Of a stretch of DNA of 64,000 bases, positions 46,561 through 55,188 are shown one piece after another. A model generated the notes under the pieces. That model saw only the letters and a program-made list of their open reading frames with translations, made no database searches and was not told the DNA's origin. Source of the DNA: Chitinimonas viridis (GTDB lineage Bacteria > Pseudomonadota > Gammaproteobacteria > Burkholderiales > Chitinimonadaceae); the NCBI RefSeq assembly GCF_030409555.1, contig NZ_JAUFPU010000018.1:1179978-1243977 (forward strand). Reading direction: 5' to 3'. Each line of letters opens with the position of its first letter. The stretch's first letter is position 1. A program made the position numbers and the translations under genes.

Positions 46561-47713
46561 TCCAGGCTACGCGACCACCCTGCCGCAGGCGGGCAATGCG
46601 CCTTTCTGGCGCGGGCTCAAGCTGAGCGACCATCTGTATGCCTTGTTCATCCTGGCGGTGGCCGGGGTGGTGTTCCAGCGTTATCACGCGGCGATGGATG
46701 TCTATGAGCACGCCATCCTGGCGGGCAGCGCGCTGTCACTGGTGGCGCTCGGCTGGTTCTGGAAGCCGGTGCGGCTGTTCTTTCCGCTGGCGGGCCTGCT
46801 GGCGCTGGGGGGGATAGCCCTGTATGGCGACGATCTCGGTCGTGGTCAGACGGCGTTCTGGCTCAAGTATGTGCTGGCCAGCCAGTCCGCCGCCATGTGG
46901 ATGTGCGTGCTGTTCTTCCTGGCCACCGCGATCTATTGGGTGGGTTTGCTGCGCCGCTCCAATACGGCCGATGCCATCGCCTCGGGCCTGACCTGGGCGG
47001 CGGCTGGTGCCGCCGTGGTGTGGTTCTTCGTGCGCTGGTACGAGGGCTATCTGATCGGCCCGGATGTAGGCCACGTACCGGTGTCCAATCTGTACGAAGT
47101 CTTCATCATGTTCTGTTTCATCACCGCCATGATGTACCTCTATTACGAGCAGCGCTTTGCCACGCGCCGCATGGGGGCGTTTGTGCTGCTGATCATCTCG
47201 GCCGCGGTGGGCTTCATACTCTGGTACACCTTTGACCGCCAGGCGCACGAGATACAGCCGCTGATACCGGCGCTGCAATCGTGGTGGATGAAGATCCATG
47301 TGCCTGCCAATTTTGTCGGCTATGGCGCCTTTGCCATGGCCGCCATGCTGGGGGTGGCACAGTTGCTGGCCTCGCGCGGCATACTGACATCGCATCTGCC
47401 CAGCTACGAGACCCTGGGCGAAGTGATGTACAAGGCCATTGCGGTGGGCTTCCTGTTCTTCACCATCGCGACCATTCTGGGCGCTATGTGGGCGGCGGAT
47501 GCCTGGGGCGGATACTGGAGCTGGGACCCGAAGGAGACCTGGGCGCTGATCGTGTGGCTCAACTACGCAGCCTGGCTGCATGTGCGGCTGGTCAAGGGCT
47601 GGCGAGGCGACATACTGGCCTGGTGGTCGGTGGTTGGCCTGCTGGTGACGACCTTTGCCTTCCTGGGGGTGAACATGTTCCTGTCCGGCCTGCATTCCTA
47701 CGGCACGCTATAG
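46553..47713 (+). CDS. resC: System II cytochrome c biogenesis protein ResC (CcsA/CcsB)
   Basis: Heme exporter and ligase subunit with the tryptophan-rich WWD domain, 386 residues from the ATG at 46553 (MTNPGYATTLPQAG). The frame is open 86 codons upstream inside resB, but that is not family sequence. About eight transmembrane helices are visible. The heme-binding WAADAWGGYWSWDPKETWAL and LIVWLNYAAWLHVRL block is near the C-terminus, and conserved periplasmic histidines flank it (KIHVP, MHVRL-type). It is translationally coupled to resB. Confidence 0.94.
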   Translation: MTNPGYATTLPQAGNAPFWRGLKLSDHLYALFILAVAGVVFQRYHAAMDVYEHAILAGSALSLVALGWFWKPVRLFFPLAGLLALGGIALYGDDLGRGQTAFWLKYVLASQSAAMWMCVLFFLATAIYWVGLLRRSNTADAIASGLTWAAAGAAVVWFFVRWYEGYLIGPDVGHVPVSNLYEVFIMFCFITAMMYLYYEQRFATRRMGAFVLLIISAAVGFILWYTFDRQAHEIQPLIPALQSWWMKIHVPANFVGYGAFAMAAMLGVAQLLASRGILTSHLPSYETLGEVMYKAIAVGFLFFTIATILGAMWAADAWGGYWSWDPKETWALIVWLNYAAWLHVRLVKGWRGDILAWWSVVGLLVTTFAFLGVNMFLSGLHSYGTL

Positions 47714-47796
47714 GCAAAGGCTACCGTCAGCAAAATAAGCGTTTCGATATATTCGACGCAGCCCGCAGGGTTGGGTAAAATTACCTGATTCTAATA

Positions 47797-47822
47797 AACG
47801 ACCAGTCCATGTACTGGTCGTT
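47797..47822 (+). terminator. Hairpin terminator downstream of resC
   Basis: AACGACCAGT and ACTGGTCGTT form a perfect 10-bp stem around CCATGT, followed by TTGCCTTTTC. The ATG in its loop is unlikely to be a start codon for the acetyltransferase gene that follows. Confidence 0.65.
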
Positions 47823-47844
47823 TGCCTTTTCGGGGGAGGGCAGC

Positions 47845-48378
47845 TTGGATTTCCGATTGGAACGCATAGTCGTGCCCTCGCAGGCGCAACTGGATGCCGT
47901 CTATCAGCTTGCCTGTGCGGCGCCCGGCTATTGGCAGTTGACCGAGGGCAAGCGCTCTCCTGGCCGCGAAGCGGTGGCTGCCTGGTTCGATGGCAGTGAC
48001 CTGCCGCCCGGCAAGAGCCTGGGCGAGCAGCATGCCTTGGGGGTATGGGTGGGTGAAGAGCTGGTCGGTATGGCCACTGTCCTGCGGAGCTGGCCGTATC
48101 CGGACCAGGCCATGATCAAGTTGCTGCTGCTGTCCGAGCGCTGGCAGGGGCGCGGCCTGGGGCGCAGGGTATTTGGCGAGCTGGAGCAGTTGGTGCTGCG
48201 CTGGCCGCGGATTACTACCCTGCGCATCAGCATTATTGCCAGCAATGCCCCTGCTTTTGCCTTCTGGTGCAGGCTGGGCTTTGTCGAGACCGGCGAGCGC
48301 AAGCGGGAACACGGTTTTCTGGCCGACGCTGTCGTGCTGGAAAAACCGCTGCCTGTGATGGCGCTGGGGTGCTGCTAG
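47845..48378 (+). CDS. GNAT family N-acetyltransferase
   Basis: Single-domain GNAT acetyltransferase of unknown substrate, 177 residues from the TTG at 47845, preceded by GGGGGAGGG at a five-base spacing. The earlier in-frame ATG at 47809 sits inside a terminator hairpin. LLLLSERWQGRGLGRRVFGE (about 95-114 of this version) is motif A with the acetyl-CoA pyrophosphate loop RGLG; ISIIASNAPAFAFWCRLGF is motif B. It is unconnected to its neighbours. Confidence 0.8.
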   Translation: MDFRLERIVVPSQAQLDAVYQLACAAPGYWQLTEGKRSPGREAVAAWFDGSDLPPGKSLGEQHALGVWVGEELVGMATVLRSWPYPDQAMIKLLLLSERWQGRGLGRRVFGELEQLVLRWPRITTLRISIIASNAPAFAFWCRLGFVETGERKREHGFLADAVVLEKPLPVMALGCC

Positions 48379-48468
48379 CCTGGTGCGCTATGGTATAAGC
48401 CCTGCCTTTGGATGCTTGCAGGTCGTTGCCGCAAGCCTCGCCGTCCCTATCGGAGCCCTGGGCTAGCC

Positions 48469-49362
48469 ATGCCGACTTCCTTTGCCTATCTCGGTGTTGT
48501 CACCGTCTGGTCTACCACGGCCCTGGCCATCAACTGGTCGGTGGCAGGCATGTCCTTCACCGCCGCGCTGGCCGGCCGCATGGCCCTGGGCGCGCTGGCG
48601 GCGGGGCTGCTGATGCTGGTCTGGCGCCAGCCTTTGCCGCTGGATGGGGCGTCGCGCCGCACCTACCTGATTGCCGGCGTGGCCATGGCGTCCAGCATGG
48701 CCTGTACCTATTTTGGCGCCCGCTATATCTCCTCTGGCCTGATGGCTGTGCTGTTCGGCCTTTCGCCCTTGATCACGGCCTTGTTTGCCAGCCTGATCAT
48801 CGGTGAGCGCCCTGGCCGTGGGCAGGTGCTGGGCATGTTGCTGGGATTGGCGGGCCTGTGGTGTATCTTCCGCGACCGGGTGAGTCTGGGGCCGGAGGCC
48901 CATTGGGGCATAGTCGGTGGCCTGATGGGCAATGTGCTGCAAGCGCTGGGTGCGGTGCTGACCAAGCGCCACGGCGCGGATACGCCACCCCTGGCGACGG
49001 CAACGGGCGCCTTGACGGTCAGTGCGCTATTGACCCTGGCCGGCTGGTGGCTATTGGATGGACAGTGGCCGGCAACGGCGGGCCTGAAGCAATGGGGGGC
49101 GGTGGTCTACCTGGCGCTGGTGGGATCGGTGCTGGCCATGAGTCTGTACTTTTTGCTGATACAGCGGCTGCCCACCGCCCATGTGGCGCTGATCACCCTG
49201 ATCACCCCGGTAACCGCCTTGTGGCTGGGCCATGTGGCCAATGACGAGGCGGTATCGGCCGGGCTGTTGACGGGCACGGCCCTGATTGTGGTGGGCTTGC
49301 TGGTGCATCAGTTGCCGCTGTGGAAGCTGTGGGCTGAGCGCATGGTCCGCGAGGCGGAATAG
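48469..49362 (+). CDS. EamA/DMT family transporter
   Basis: Inner-membrane exporter of the drug/metabolite transporter superfamily, 297 residues from the ATG at 48469 (MPTSFAYLGVVTVWSTTALA). Two EamA repeats give ten predicted helices. The first repeat has YFGARYISSGLMAVLFGLSP and FASLIIGERPGRGQ, the second has LALVGSVLAMSLYFLLIQRL and LITLITPVTALWLGHV. A start at 48412 would add 19 basic residues. Substrate unknown. Confidence 0.88.
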   Translation: MPTSFAYLGVVTVWSTTALAINWSVAGMSFTAALAGRMALGALAAGLLMLVWRQPLPLDGASRRTYLIAGVAMASSMACTYFGARYISSGLMAVLFGLSPLITALFASLIIGERPGRGQVLGMLLGLAGLWCIFRDRVSLGPEAHWGIVGGLMGNVLQALGAVLTKRHGADTPPLATATGALTVSALLTLAGWWLLDGQWPATAGLKQWGAVVYLALVGSVLAMSLYFLLIQRLPTAHVALITLITPVTALWLGHVANDEAVSAGLLTGTALIVVGLLVHQLPLWKLWAERMVREAE

Positions 49363-49395
49363 GCGCTGCTGGTGGCAGCGCTGAGCGGTGCGCTG

Positions 49396-50121
49396 CTACT
49401 GAAAGTCGCCATAGCGTGCTTGCAGCAGGGCGGCGATCACCGGGGCCACCGTCTCGGTACGGAACAGCCGTGGGCCCAGTATCAGCGGCGTGAAACCTGC
49501 GGCGATGGCCATATTGTCCTCGTCGCCCGAGAAGCCGCCTTCAGGGCCGATGAGCACCTGGACGCTGCTGGCCTGTGGTGGCAGTTCATGCCATTGCCGG
49601 GCACCGGTGGGCGATAGCAGCAGTTTGAGATCGGCAGCAGGTGCCTGGGCCAGCCAGCTGTCCAGCCTGACCGGCGGCAGGATTTGCGGCACGCGGGTGC
49701 GGCCGCATTGCTCGGCGGCAGATTCGGCCACGCCTTGCCAGTGCAATAGGCGCTTTTCTACCCTGTCCTGTGCCAGCTTGTAGCTGCAATAGGCCGACTG
49801 CACGACCTGTATGCAGTTCACGCCCAGTTCTGTCGCTTTTTGTACGGTGTAGTCCATGCGTTCGGCTGCCGACAGCGCCTGTACCAGGGTCAGCTGCAGC
49901 GGCGACTCGCGCTCATCTGCCTGGTGCTGGCCGACGGTTACGGTGACATGGCGCTTGCCCATGTCGACAACCTCGGCCTCGAATTCGCCGCCTTGACCAT
50001 TGAACAGCATCAGCGGCTCGCCTGGCTGCAGGCGCAGTACCTGTACATGGCGTGCAGCCTGTTCGGGCAGATTGAATTGCTGGCCACTGGCAAGCGGCAT
50101 ATCGAGGTAGATACGGGGCAT
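49396..50121 (-). CDS. rsmE: 16S rRNA (uracil(1498)-N3)-methyltransferase RsmE
   Basis: SPOUT-class methyltransferase modifying U1498 of 16S rRNA, 241 residues. The N-terminal PUA-like part starts MPRIYLDMPLASGQQFNLPE. The C-terminal knot has TLVQALSAAERMDYTVQKA, ELGVNCIQVV, LIGPEGGFSGDE and LGPRLFRTETVAPVIA, the RsmE signature. It diverges from the thioredoxin-fold gene. Confidence 0.95.
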   Translation of the reverse strand: MPRIYLDMPLASGQQFNLPEQAARHVQVLRLQPGEPLMLFNGQGGEFEAEVVDMGKRHVTVTVGQHQADERESPLQLTLVQALSAAERMDYTVQKATELGVNCIQVVQSAYCSYKLAQDRVEKRLLHWQGVAESAAEQCGRTRVPQILPPVRLDSWLAQAPAADLKLLLSPTGARQWHELPPQASSVQVLIGPEGGFSGDEDNMAIAAGFTPLILGPRLFRTETVAPVIAALLQARYGDFQ

Positions 50122-50178
50122 GAGGCGGTCTTATCGCTAGAGGTTGAGTTAGGGATTATGCCAGCCGCGCGGGCCACC

Positions 50179-50184
50179 TATAAT
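50179..50184 (+). promoter_or_regulatory. Candidate -10 box for the thioredoxin-fold gene
   Basis: TATAAT, a perfect consensus, lies 30 bases before the ATG at 50215. At 17-base spacing the -35 would be TTATGC, a weak match. Confidence 0.45.
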
Positions 50185-50214
50185 CACGGTTACCCAACTC
50201 CGAATCGTGCAGCC

Positions 50215-50763
50215 ATGGCCAGTGTGACCGCTCCCCTTGTCCAGTTGGGCCTGCCGGCCCCTGATTTCACCTTGCCTGGCGTGGACGGACGCAACCATGG
50301 CCTGAGTGAGTTGCGCGGGCACAATGGCCTGCTGGTGATGTTCATCTGCAACCATTGTCCTTACGTCAAGGCCATACGTGAGGCGCTGGTGGAGACCTGT
50401 CGTGAGCTGGAGAGCTACGGTATCAAGAGCGTGGCCATCAGTGCCAACGATCCTGCCCAGTACCCCGAGGACGACTTTGAGCATATGAAGGCCTATGCCC
50501 GGGCCTATGGCTTCGGCTTTCCCTACCTGTATGACGAGAGCCAGGCCGTGGCGCGGGCATTTGGGGCGGTGTGCACGCCGGACTTCTTTGGCTACAACAG
50601 CGAACTGCTGCTGCAGTACCGGGGCCGTTTCGATGCCTCGGGCAGGCATGCGGCGCATGGCGCCCAGCGGGAGCTGTTCGAGGCCATGAAGCAGGTTGCC
50701 ATGATGGGGGATGGGCCGCTGGAGCAGAAGCCCAGCATAGGTTGTGCGATCAAATGGCGGTGA
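50215..50763 (+). CDS. Thioredoxin-fold (AhpC/TSA-like) protein with CNHC motif
   Basis: Cytoplasmic thioredoxin-fold protein of 182 residues from the ATG at 50215. LGLPAPDFTLPGVDGRNHGL leads to MFICNHCPYVKAI, in which the CNHC pair replaces the usual CxxC. This NHCPYVK variant marks a widespread family of uncertain function, probably a peroxiredoxin-like or redox-repair protein. VAISANDPAQYPEDDFEHMK and GRFDASG are also typical of it. The upstream open frame overlaps the rsmE gene on the other strand and is not part of it. Confidence 0.85.
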   Translation: MASVTAPLVQLGLPAPDFTLPGVDGRNHGLSELRGHNGLLVMFICNHCPYVKAIREALVETCRELESYGIKSVAISANDPAQYPEDDFEHMKAYARAYGFGFPYLYDESQAVARAFGAVCTPDFFGYNSELLLQYRGRFDASGRHAAHGAQRELFEAMKQVAMMGDGPLEQKPSIGCAIKWR

Positions 50764-50780
50764 CGATGTTGCGGCGCAGC

Positions 50781-50818
50781 GATGAATAAATTCATCGTAA
50801 GTGGTGAATTTATTCATC
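50781..50818. promoter_or_regulatory. Twin palindromic operator upstream of gabT
   Basis: GATGAATAAATTCATC (50781-50796) is a palindrome with central AA. GGTGAATTTATTCATC (50803-50818) is a near copy. Centres are 22 bases apart, two helical turns, and together they form a 16-bp inverted repeat with a 10-base spacer. A partial third half-site, GATTAAATT, follows at 50825. This looks like a pair of dimer sites for a regulator of gabTD whose gene is not in the window. Confidence 0.7.
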
Positions 50819-50870
50819 GCTTATGATTAAATTCGCATCACGTCACCCCTGTGCCACAAGGAATTCCATC

Positions 50871-52139
50871 ATGTCCAAGAATGCTGATCTCCACGCTCGT
50901 CGACTCGCTGCTACGCCCCGTGGCGTCGGTGTGCTGGGGGATTTCTTTATCGAGCGCGCCGAGAACAGCCTGATCTGGGATGTGGAAGGCCGCCGCTTCA
51001 TTGATTTTGCCGCCGGTATCGCTGTGCTGAACACCGGTCACCGCCATCCCAAGATCACTGCTGCCGTGAAGGCGCAGGTGGATGCCTATAGCCACACCTG
51101 TTATCAGGTTGTGCCCTATGAGAGCTATGTGAAGCTGGCTGAGAAGCTCAACGAGATTGTGCCTGTACACGGCCCCAAGAAGACCGCTTTCTTCACCAGT
51201 GGTGCCGAGGCAGTGGAAAACGCCATCAAGATCGCGCGTGCCGCTACGGGCCGCAGCGGTGTGATTGCCTTCTCCGGCGCCTTCCATGGCCGCACCATGA
51301 TGGGCATGGCGCTGACCGGCAAGGTCAACCCCTACAAGCTGAACTTCGGCCCCATGCCGGCGGATGTGTACCATGCCCCTTTCCCGGTGCCGCTGCACGG
51401 CGTGACTTCGGCTGACTCGATCAAGGCCCTGCAGACCCTGTTCAAGGCGGATATCGATCCCAAGCGCGTGGCTGCCATCATCCTGGAGCCGGTGCAGGGC
51501 GAAGGGGGCTTCTATGTGGCACCCACCGAGTTCATGGTCGAGCTGCGCAAGATTTGCGACGAGCACGGCATCCTGCTGATTGCCGACGAGATACAGACCG
51601 GTTTTGCCCGTACCGGCAAGACCTTCGCCATGGAGCACCACGCGGTCAAGGCCGACCTGATGACCATGGCCAAGAGTCTGGCTGGTGGTTTCCCCCTGTC
51701 GGCCGTGACCGGCCGAGCCGATCTGATGGATGCGCCTGCACCCGGTGGCCTGGGAGGTACCTATGCCGGCAACCCGCTGGCGGTGACGGCTGCGCTGGCC
51801 GTACTTGAGGTGATTGCCGAGGAGAAGCTGAACGAGCGCGCTCAGCGCCTGGGTGCTGCGCTGATGGAGAAGCTCAACAGCCTCAAGTCTGCCGTGCCCC
51901 AGATCGCCGATGTACGCGGCCTGGGCTTTATGGTGGCGGTGGAGTTCAACAAGGCTGGCAGCGACGAGCCCGATGCGGACTTTGCCAAGAAGGTCCAGAC
52001 CGAAGCCATGAAGCGGGGGCTGATCCTGCTGACCTGTGGCGTGTACTCGAATGTGATCCGCTTCCTGGCGCCCATCACCATTGAGGACGACACTTTTGCC
52101 GAGGCATTGACCGTGCTGGAAGCGGCACTCAAGGCCTAA
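50871..52139 (+). CDS. gabT: 4-aminobutyrate aminotransferase
   Basis: PLP-dependent class III aminotransferase converting GABA and 2-oxoglutarate to succinic semialdehyde and glutamate, 422 residues from the ATG at 50871, which has AAGGA 9-13 bases upstream. Conserved segments are DFAAGIAVLNTGHRHPKI, TSGAEAVENAIKIARAATGR, FHGRTMMGMALTGKVNPYK, ADEIQTGFARTGK and the PLP lysine Lys268 in TMAKSLAGGFP. gabD follows, giving the complete two-step GABA degradation route. Confidence 0.95.
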   Translation: MSKNADLHARRLAATPRGVGVLGDFFIERAENSLIWDVEGRRFIDFAAGIAVLNTGHRHPKITAAVKAQVDAYSHTCYQVVPYESYVKLAEKLNEIVPVHGPKKTAFFTSGAEAVENAIKIARAATGRSGVIAFSGAFHGRTMMGMALTGKVNPYKLNFGPMPADVYHAPFPVPLHGVTSADSIKALQTLFKADIDPKRVAAIILEPVQGEGGFYVAPTEFMVELRKICDEHGILLIADEIQTGFARTGKTFAMEHHAVKADLMTMAKSLAGGFPLSAVTGRADLMDAPAPGGLGGTYAGNPLAVTAALAVLEVIAEEKLNERAQRLGAALMEKLNSLKSAVPQIADVRGLGFMVAVEFNKAGSDEPDADFAKKVQTEAMKRGLILLTCGVYSNVIRFLAPITIEDDTFAEALTVLEAALKA

Positions 52140-52161
52140 GCTTTCCCCCCGAAGTCCGGAA

Positions 52162-52197
52162 CGCGAAGGCCCCCGGGCGAGCCCCGTGGGGCCTTCG
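52162..52197 (+). terminator. Hairpin between gabT and gabD
   Basis: CGAAGGCCCC and GGGGCCTTCG form a 10-bp stem around a GC-rich loop. No T-run follows. It may attenuate or stabilise rather than end transcription, since gabT and gabD are expected to be cotranscribed. Confidence 0.5.
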
Positions 52198-52221
52198 TGC
52201 CATCTTGCGTTGGAGATCGAC

Positions 52222-53676
52222 ATGCTGAACCTGAAAGACCCGAGCCTGCTCAAGCAGCAGTGTTATATCGACGGCCAGTGGCTGGACGCGGACTCCGGCG
52301 AGAAGATCGCCGTGAACAATCCGGCCACCGGCGAGATCATTGCGCATGTGCCCAAGATGGGGACGGCCGAGACCCGCCGCGCCATCGAGGCTGCAGAGCG
52401 CGCCTGGCCGGCCTGGAAGGCCAAGAGTGCCAAGGAGCGTTCCACCCTGCTGCGCAAGCTGTATGAGCTGATGCTGGCCAATCAGGATGATCTGGCGGTG
52501 ATCCTGACGACCGAGCAGGGTAAGCCGCTGGCCGAGGCCAAGGGCGAGATTGCTTATGCGGCGTCATTCTTCGAGTGGTTTGCCGAGGAGGCAAAGCGGG
52601 TCTACGGTGAAACCATTCCCTCGCCCTGGGCCGACAAGCGCCTGCTGGCGATCAAGCAACCCATAGGCGTGACGGCTGCGGTGACGCCGTGGAACTTCCC
52701 CTCGGCCATGATTACCCGCAAGGCCGGCCCCGCCCTGGCGGCGGGCTGCCCCATGGTGATCAAGCCGGCGACCCAGACGCCGCTGTCGGCCCTGGCCATG
52801 GCGGAGCTGGCCCACCGGGCCGGTATTCCGGCCGGGGTATTCAGCGTGCTGACCGGTTCGGCCAAGGAGATAGGCGGCGAGATGACGGCCAGCCCCATCG
52901 TGCGCAAGCTGAGCTTTACCGGCTCGACCGAAATCGGCCGCGAGCTGATGGCTGCCTGTGCACCCACTATCAAGAAGGTGTCGCTGGAGCTGGGTGGTAA
53001 CGCGCCGTTCATCGTGTTTGACGATGCTGACCTAGATGCGGCGGTGGAGGGGGCGATTGCTTCCAAGTATCGCAATGCCGGTCAGACCTGCGTTTGCGCC
53101 AACCGTCTGTATGTGCAGGCCGGTGTGTATGAGGCGTTTGCCGAGAAGCTGGCGGCAGCCGTGGCCAAGCTCAAGGTCGGCAATGGCCTGGAGGCCGGTG
53201 TGACGCAAGGGCCCATGATAGACATGAAGGCGGTGGAGAAGGTTGAGGAGCATATCGCCGATGCGCTGGCCAAGGGTGGCAAGCTGGTGGCGGGCGGTAA
53301 GCGCCATGCGCTGGGCCAGAGTTTCTTTGAGCCTACCATCGTCAGCCATGTGACGGCCGATATGAAGGTTGCGCGTGAGGAGACCTTTGGCCCGCTGGCG
53401 CCGCTGTTCAAATTCGAGACTGAACAAGAGGTGATCGAACGAGCCAACGATACCGAGTTTGGCCTGGCGGCCTACTTCTATTCGCGCGATCTGGGCCGGG
53501 TTTTCCGGGTGGCCGAGGCGCTGGAATACGGCATGGTGGGCGCCAATGCCGGCCTGATCTCTACCGAGGTGGCGCCGTTTGGCGGCGTCAAACAGTCCGG
53601 TCTGGGGCGTGAAGGCTCACGTCACGGTATGGAAGATTACCTGGAAGTGAAATATCTCTGCCTTGCAGGAATTTAA
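52222..53676 (+). CDS. gabD: Succinate-semialdehyde dehydrogenase (NAD(P)+)
   Basis: Second enzyme of GABA degradation, oxidising succinic semialdehyde to succinate, 484 residues from the ATG at 52222. The general base is Glu256 in LELGGNAPF and the nucleophile is Cys290 in GQTCVCANR; an extra cysteine at 292 matches the regulatory disulphide pair of GabD enzymes. TPWNFPSAMITRKAGPAL and FTGSTEIGREL are cofactor-binding segments. It follows gabT after 82 bases and ends before two terminators. Confidence 0.94.
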   Translation: MLNLKDPSLLKQQCYIDGQWLDADSGEKIAVNNPATGEIIAHVPKMGTAETRRAIEAAERAWPAWKAKSAKERSTLLRKLYELMLANQDDLAVILTTEQGKPLAEAKGEIAYAASFFEWFAEEAKRVYGETIPSPWADKRLLAIKQPIGVTAAVTPWNFPSAMITRKAGPALAAGCPMVIKPATQTPLSALAMAELAHRAGIPAGVFSVLTGSAKEIGGEMTASPIVRKLSFTGSTEIGRELMAACAPTIKKVSLELGGNAPFIVFDDADLDAAVEGAIASKYRNAGQTCVCANRLYVQAGVYEAFAEKLAAAVAKLKVGNGLEAGVTQGPMIDMKAVEKVEEHIADALAKGGKLVAGGKRHALGQSFFEPTIVSHVTADMKVAREETFGPLAPLFKFETEQEVIERANDTEFGLAAYFYSRDLGRVFRVAEALEYGMVGANAGLISTEVAPFGGVKQSGLGREGSRHGMEDYLEVKYLCLAGI

Positions 53677-53699
53677 TTTTCAGTCTAAGATTTGTTCAA

Positions 53700-53721
53700 T
53701 CGTACTAGATTTGTAGTACGA
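53700..53721. repeat. Short perfect inverted repeat downstream of gabD
   Basis: TCGTACTA and TAGTACGA are exact reverse complements around GATTTG, 23 bases after the gabD stop. The loop is AT-rich and there is no T-run, so it may be a protein-binding palindrome or simply part of the 3' untranslated region. Confidence 0.45.
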
Positions 53722-53740
53722 ACCATTTCCTCCTCCTCTT

Positions 53741-53776
53741 CCCGCCAGTGGCCCTTGGGTCGGCGGGATTTTTTTT
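53741..53776 (+). terminator. Rho-independent terminator of gabTD
   Basis: CCCGCC and GGCGGG, extended internally by GGCCC with GGGTC, form a stem followed by ATTTTTTTT. It is 64 bases after the gabD stop. Confidence 0.88.
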
Positions 53777-53838
53777 GCTTTTACCCGAATCGGGTGCCTG
53801 AGGGCGAGCAGGGGTAGTGTTGGAGTGGGATGCAAAAT

Positions 53839-53870
53839 AAAAAAGCCGATGCGAGTGCATCGGCTTTTTT
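53839..53870. terminator. Bidirectional terminator between gabD and tRNA-Pro
   Basis: AAAAAAGCCGATGC and GCATCGGCTTTTTT are perfect complements around GAGT, giving a T-run on either strand. On the minus strand it sits just after the 3' end of tRNA-Pro; on the plus strand it backs up the gabTD terminator. Confidence 0.9.
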
Positions 53871-53876
53871 GATACC

Positions 53877-53953
53877 TGGTCGGGGTGAGAGGATTCGAAC
53901 CTCCGGCCTCTACGTCCCGAACGTAGCGCTCTACCAGGCTAAGCTACACCCCG
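53877..53953 (-). tRNA. tRNA-Pro (anticodon CGG)
   Basis: Read on the minus strand, the 77-base gene starts CGGGGTGTAGC. The acceptor stem CGGGGTG pairs with CACCCCG. The anticodon arm is CTACG, loop TTCGGGA, CGTAG, so the anticodon is CGG. The T arm has GGTTCGAATCC, and discriminator A with CCA is encoded (53877-53880). All arms pair correctly. It lies between the terminator and ispB. Confidence 0.97.
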
Positions 53954-54012
53954 AGTGAGTCGCGCATTATGGCGATGCAGGCGCGGTCTGTAAAGACCTG
54001 GGCGGCAGGCAA

Positions 54013-54981
54013 TCAGCTGCTGCGTTCCACGGCAACGTCGGCCAGTGCGCGCAGTGCCTGGGTGGCAGGGTTGTCGCCCAGGCCGGCGATGGCTTCCAGT
54101 GCCAGTGCGGCCTCGGCGCGGGCGGCCAGCATGGTGGCTGCCAGTGCGCCGCTGCCTTGTACCGCTGCCAGTACGGCGGGGAAGTTGTCGCGCTGGGCGT
54201 GGATGATGGCGGTGCGAACTACATCGGCCTGTTCGGCGGTGCCCAGGCGCATGGTGTGGATCAGCGGCAGGGTGCACTTGCCCTCGGCCAGGTCGTCCCC
54301 CAGGTTCTTGCCGATCTCGCCCGCATCGCCCGAGTAGTCGAGCACGTCATCGACGATCTGGAAGGCGGTGCCCAGATGCATGCCATAGCGTGCCATGGCG
54401 TCCTCGGTAGCGGCGTCCGACTTGGCCAGCAAGGCGCCCAGGCGTGCGGCGGCCTCGAACAGCTTGGCGGTTTTGTAGCGGATGACCTTGAGGTAGGCGG
54501 CTTCATCGAGATCGGCATCGCCGATATTCATCAGCTGCAGCACCTCGCCCTCGGCGATGACATTGGTGGCGTCAGCCAGTACCTGCATTACCCGCATGTC
54601 GTTGACGCCGACCATCATCTGGAAGGCGCGCGAGTACAGGAAGTCGCCCACTAGCACGCTGGCGGCATTGCCGAACAGGGCGTTGGCGGTGTCGCGGCCG
54701 CGGCGCAGGCTGGACTCGTCGACGACGTCGTCGTGCAAGAGCGTGGCGGTATGGATGAACTCCACCACGGCGGCCAGTTCGCGATGGTGCTGCCCCTGGT
54801 AGCCCAGGGCGCCAGCGGACAGCAGGGCCAGGGCGGGGCGCAGGCGCTTGCCGCCGGAGGAGACGATGTACTCGGCGACCTGGCGTACCAGGATGACCTC
54901 TGAATGCAGGCGCTCGCGGATGATCTGATCCACCGCCTGCATATCGGCAGCGATGACGGATTTGACGAATTCTATGGACAC
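54013..54981 (-). CDS. ispB: Octaprenyl diphosphate synthase (quinone side chain)
   Basis: Trans-polyprenyl diphosphate synthase making the isoprenoid tail of ubiquinone or menaquinone, 322 residues from a GTG at 54981. The first aspartate-rich motif is LLHDDVVDESSLRRG and the second is IVDDVLDYSGD; GGKRLRPALALLSAG is the isopentenyl-diphosphate site. The frame continues upstream to 55116 but would cross the rplU promoter. Length matches E. coli IspB (323). It diverges from rplU-rpmA, a conserved arrangement. Confidence 0.93.
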   Translation of the reverse strand: MSIEFVKSVIAADMQAVDQIIRERLHSEVILVRQVAEYIVSSGGKRLRPALALLSAGALGYQGQHHRELAAVVEFIHTATLLHDDVVDESSLRRGRDTANALFGNAASVLVGDFLYSRAFQMMVGVNDMRVMQVLADATNVIAEGEVLQLMNIGDADLDEAAYLKVIRYKTAKLFEAAARLGALLAKSDAATEDAMARYGMHLGTAFQIVDDVLDYSGDAGEIGKNLGDDLAEGKCTLPLIHTMRLGTAEQADVVRTAIIHAQRDNFPAVLAAVQGSGALAATMLAARAEAALALEAIAGLGDNPATQALRALADVAVERSS

Positions 54982-55108
54982 GATGGGCTTACTGCCGGCG
55001 GAGACCAAAACCGCACGATTATAGCCGAGCGGGGGGCGGGGCGTTGGCCGTAGTGCGGCTAGTGGTGTGGCTGTGGTGCCGGGATATGCACTGCAAGTCA
55101 ATGAATAC

Positions 55109-55137
55109 TTGACCAAAATCGCTGGCTTGCGTATATT
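55109..55137 (+). promoter_or_regulatory. Sigma-70 promoter of rplU-rpmA
   Basis: TTGACC (55109-55114) and TATATT (55132-55137) are spaced by exactly 17 bases, 52 bases before the rplU ATG. This is the best-formed protein-gene promoter in the window. Confidence 0.8.
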
Positions 55138-55188
55138 GCGCGGCTCCCTGCGTCCTGCGCGGGGAGTTACTATTTAGGAGCCCAGTCT

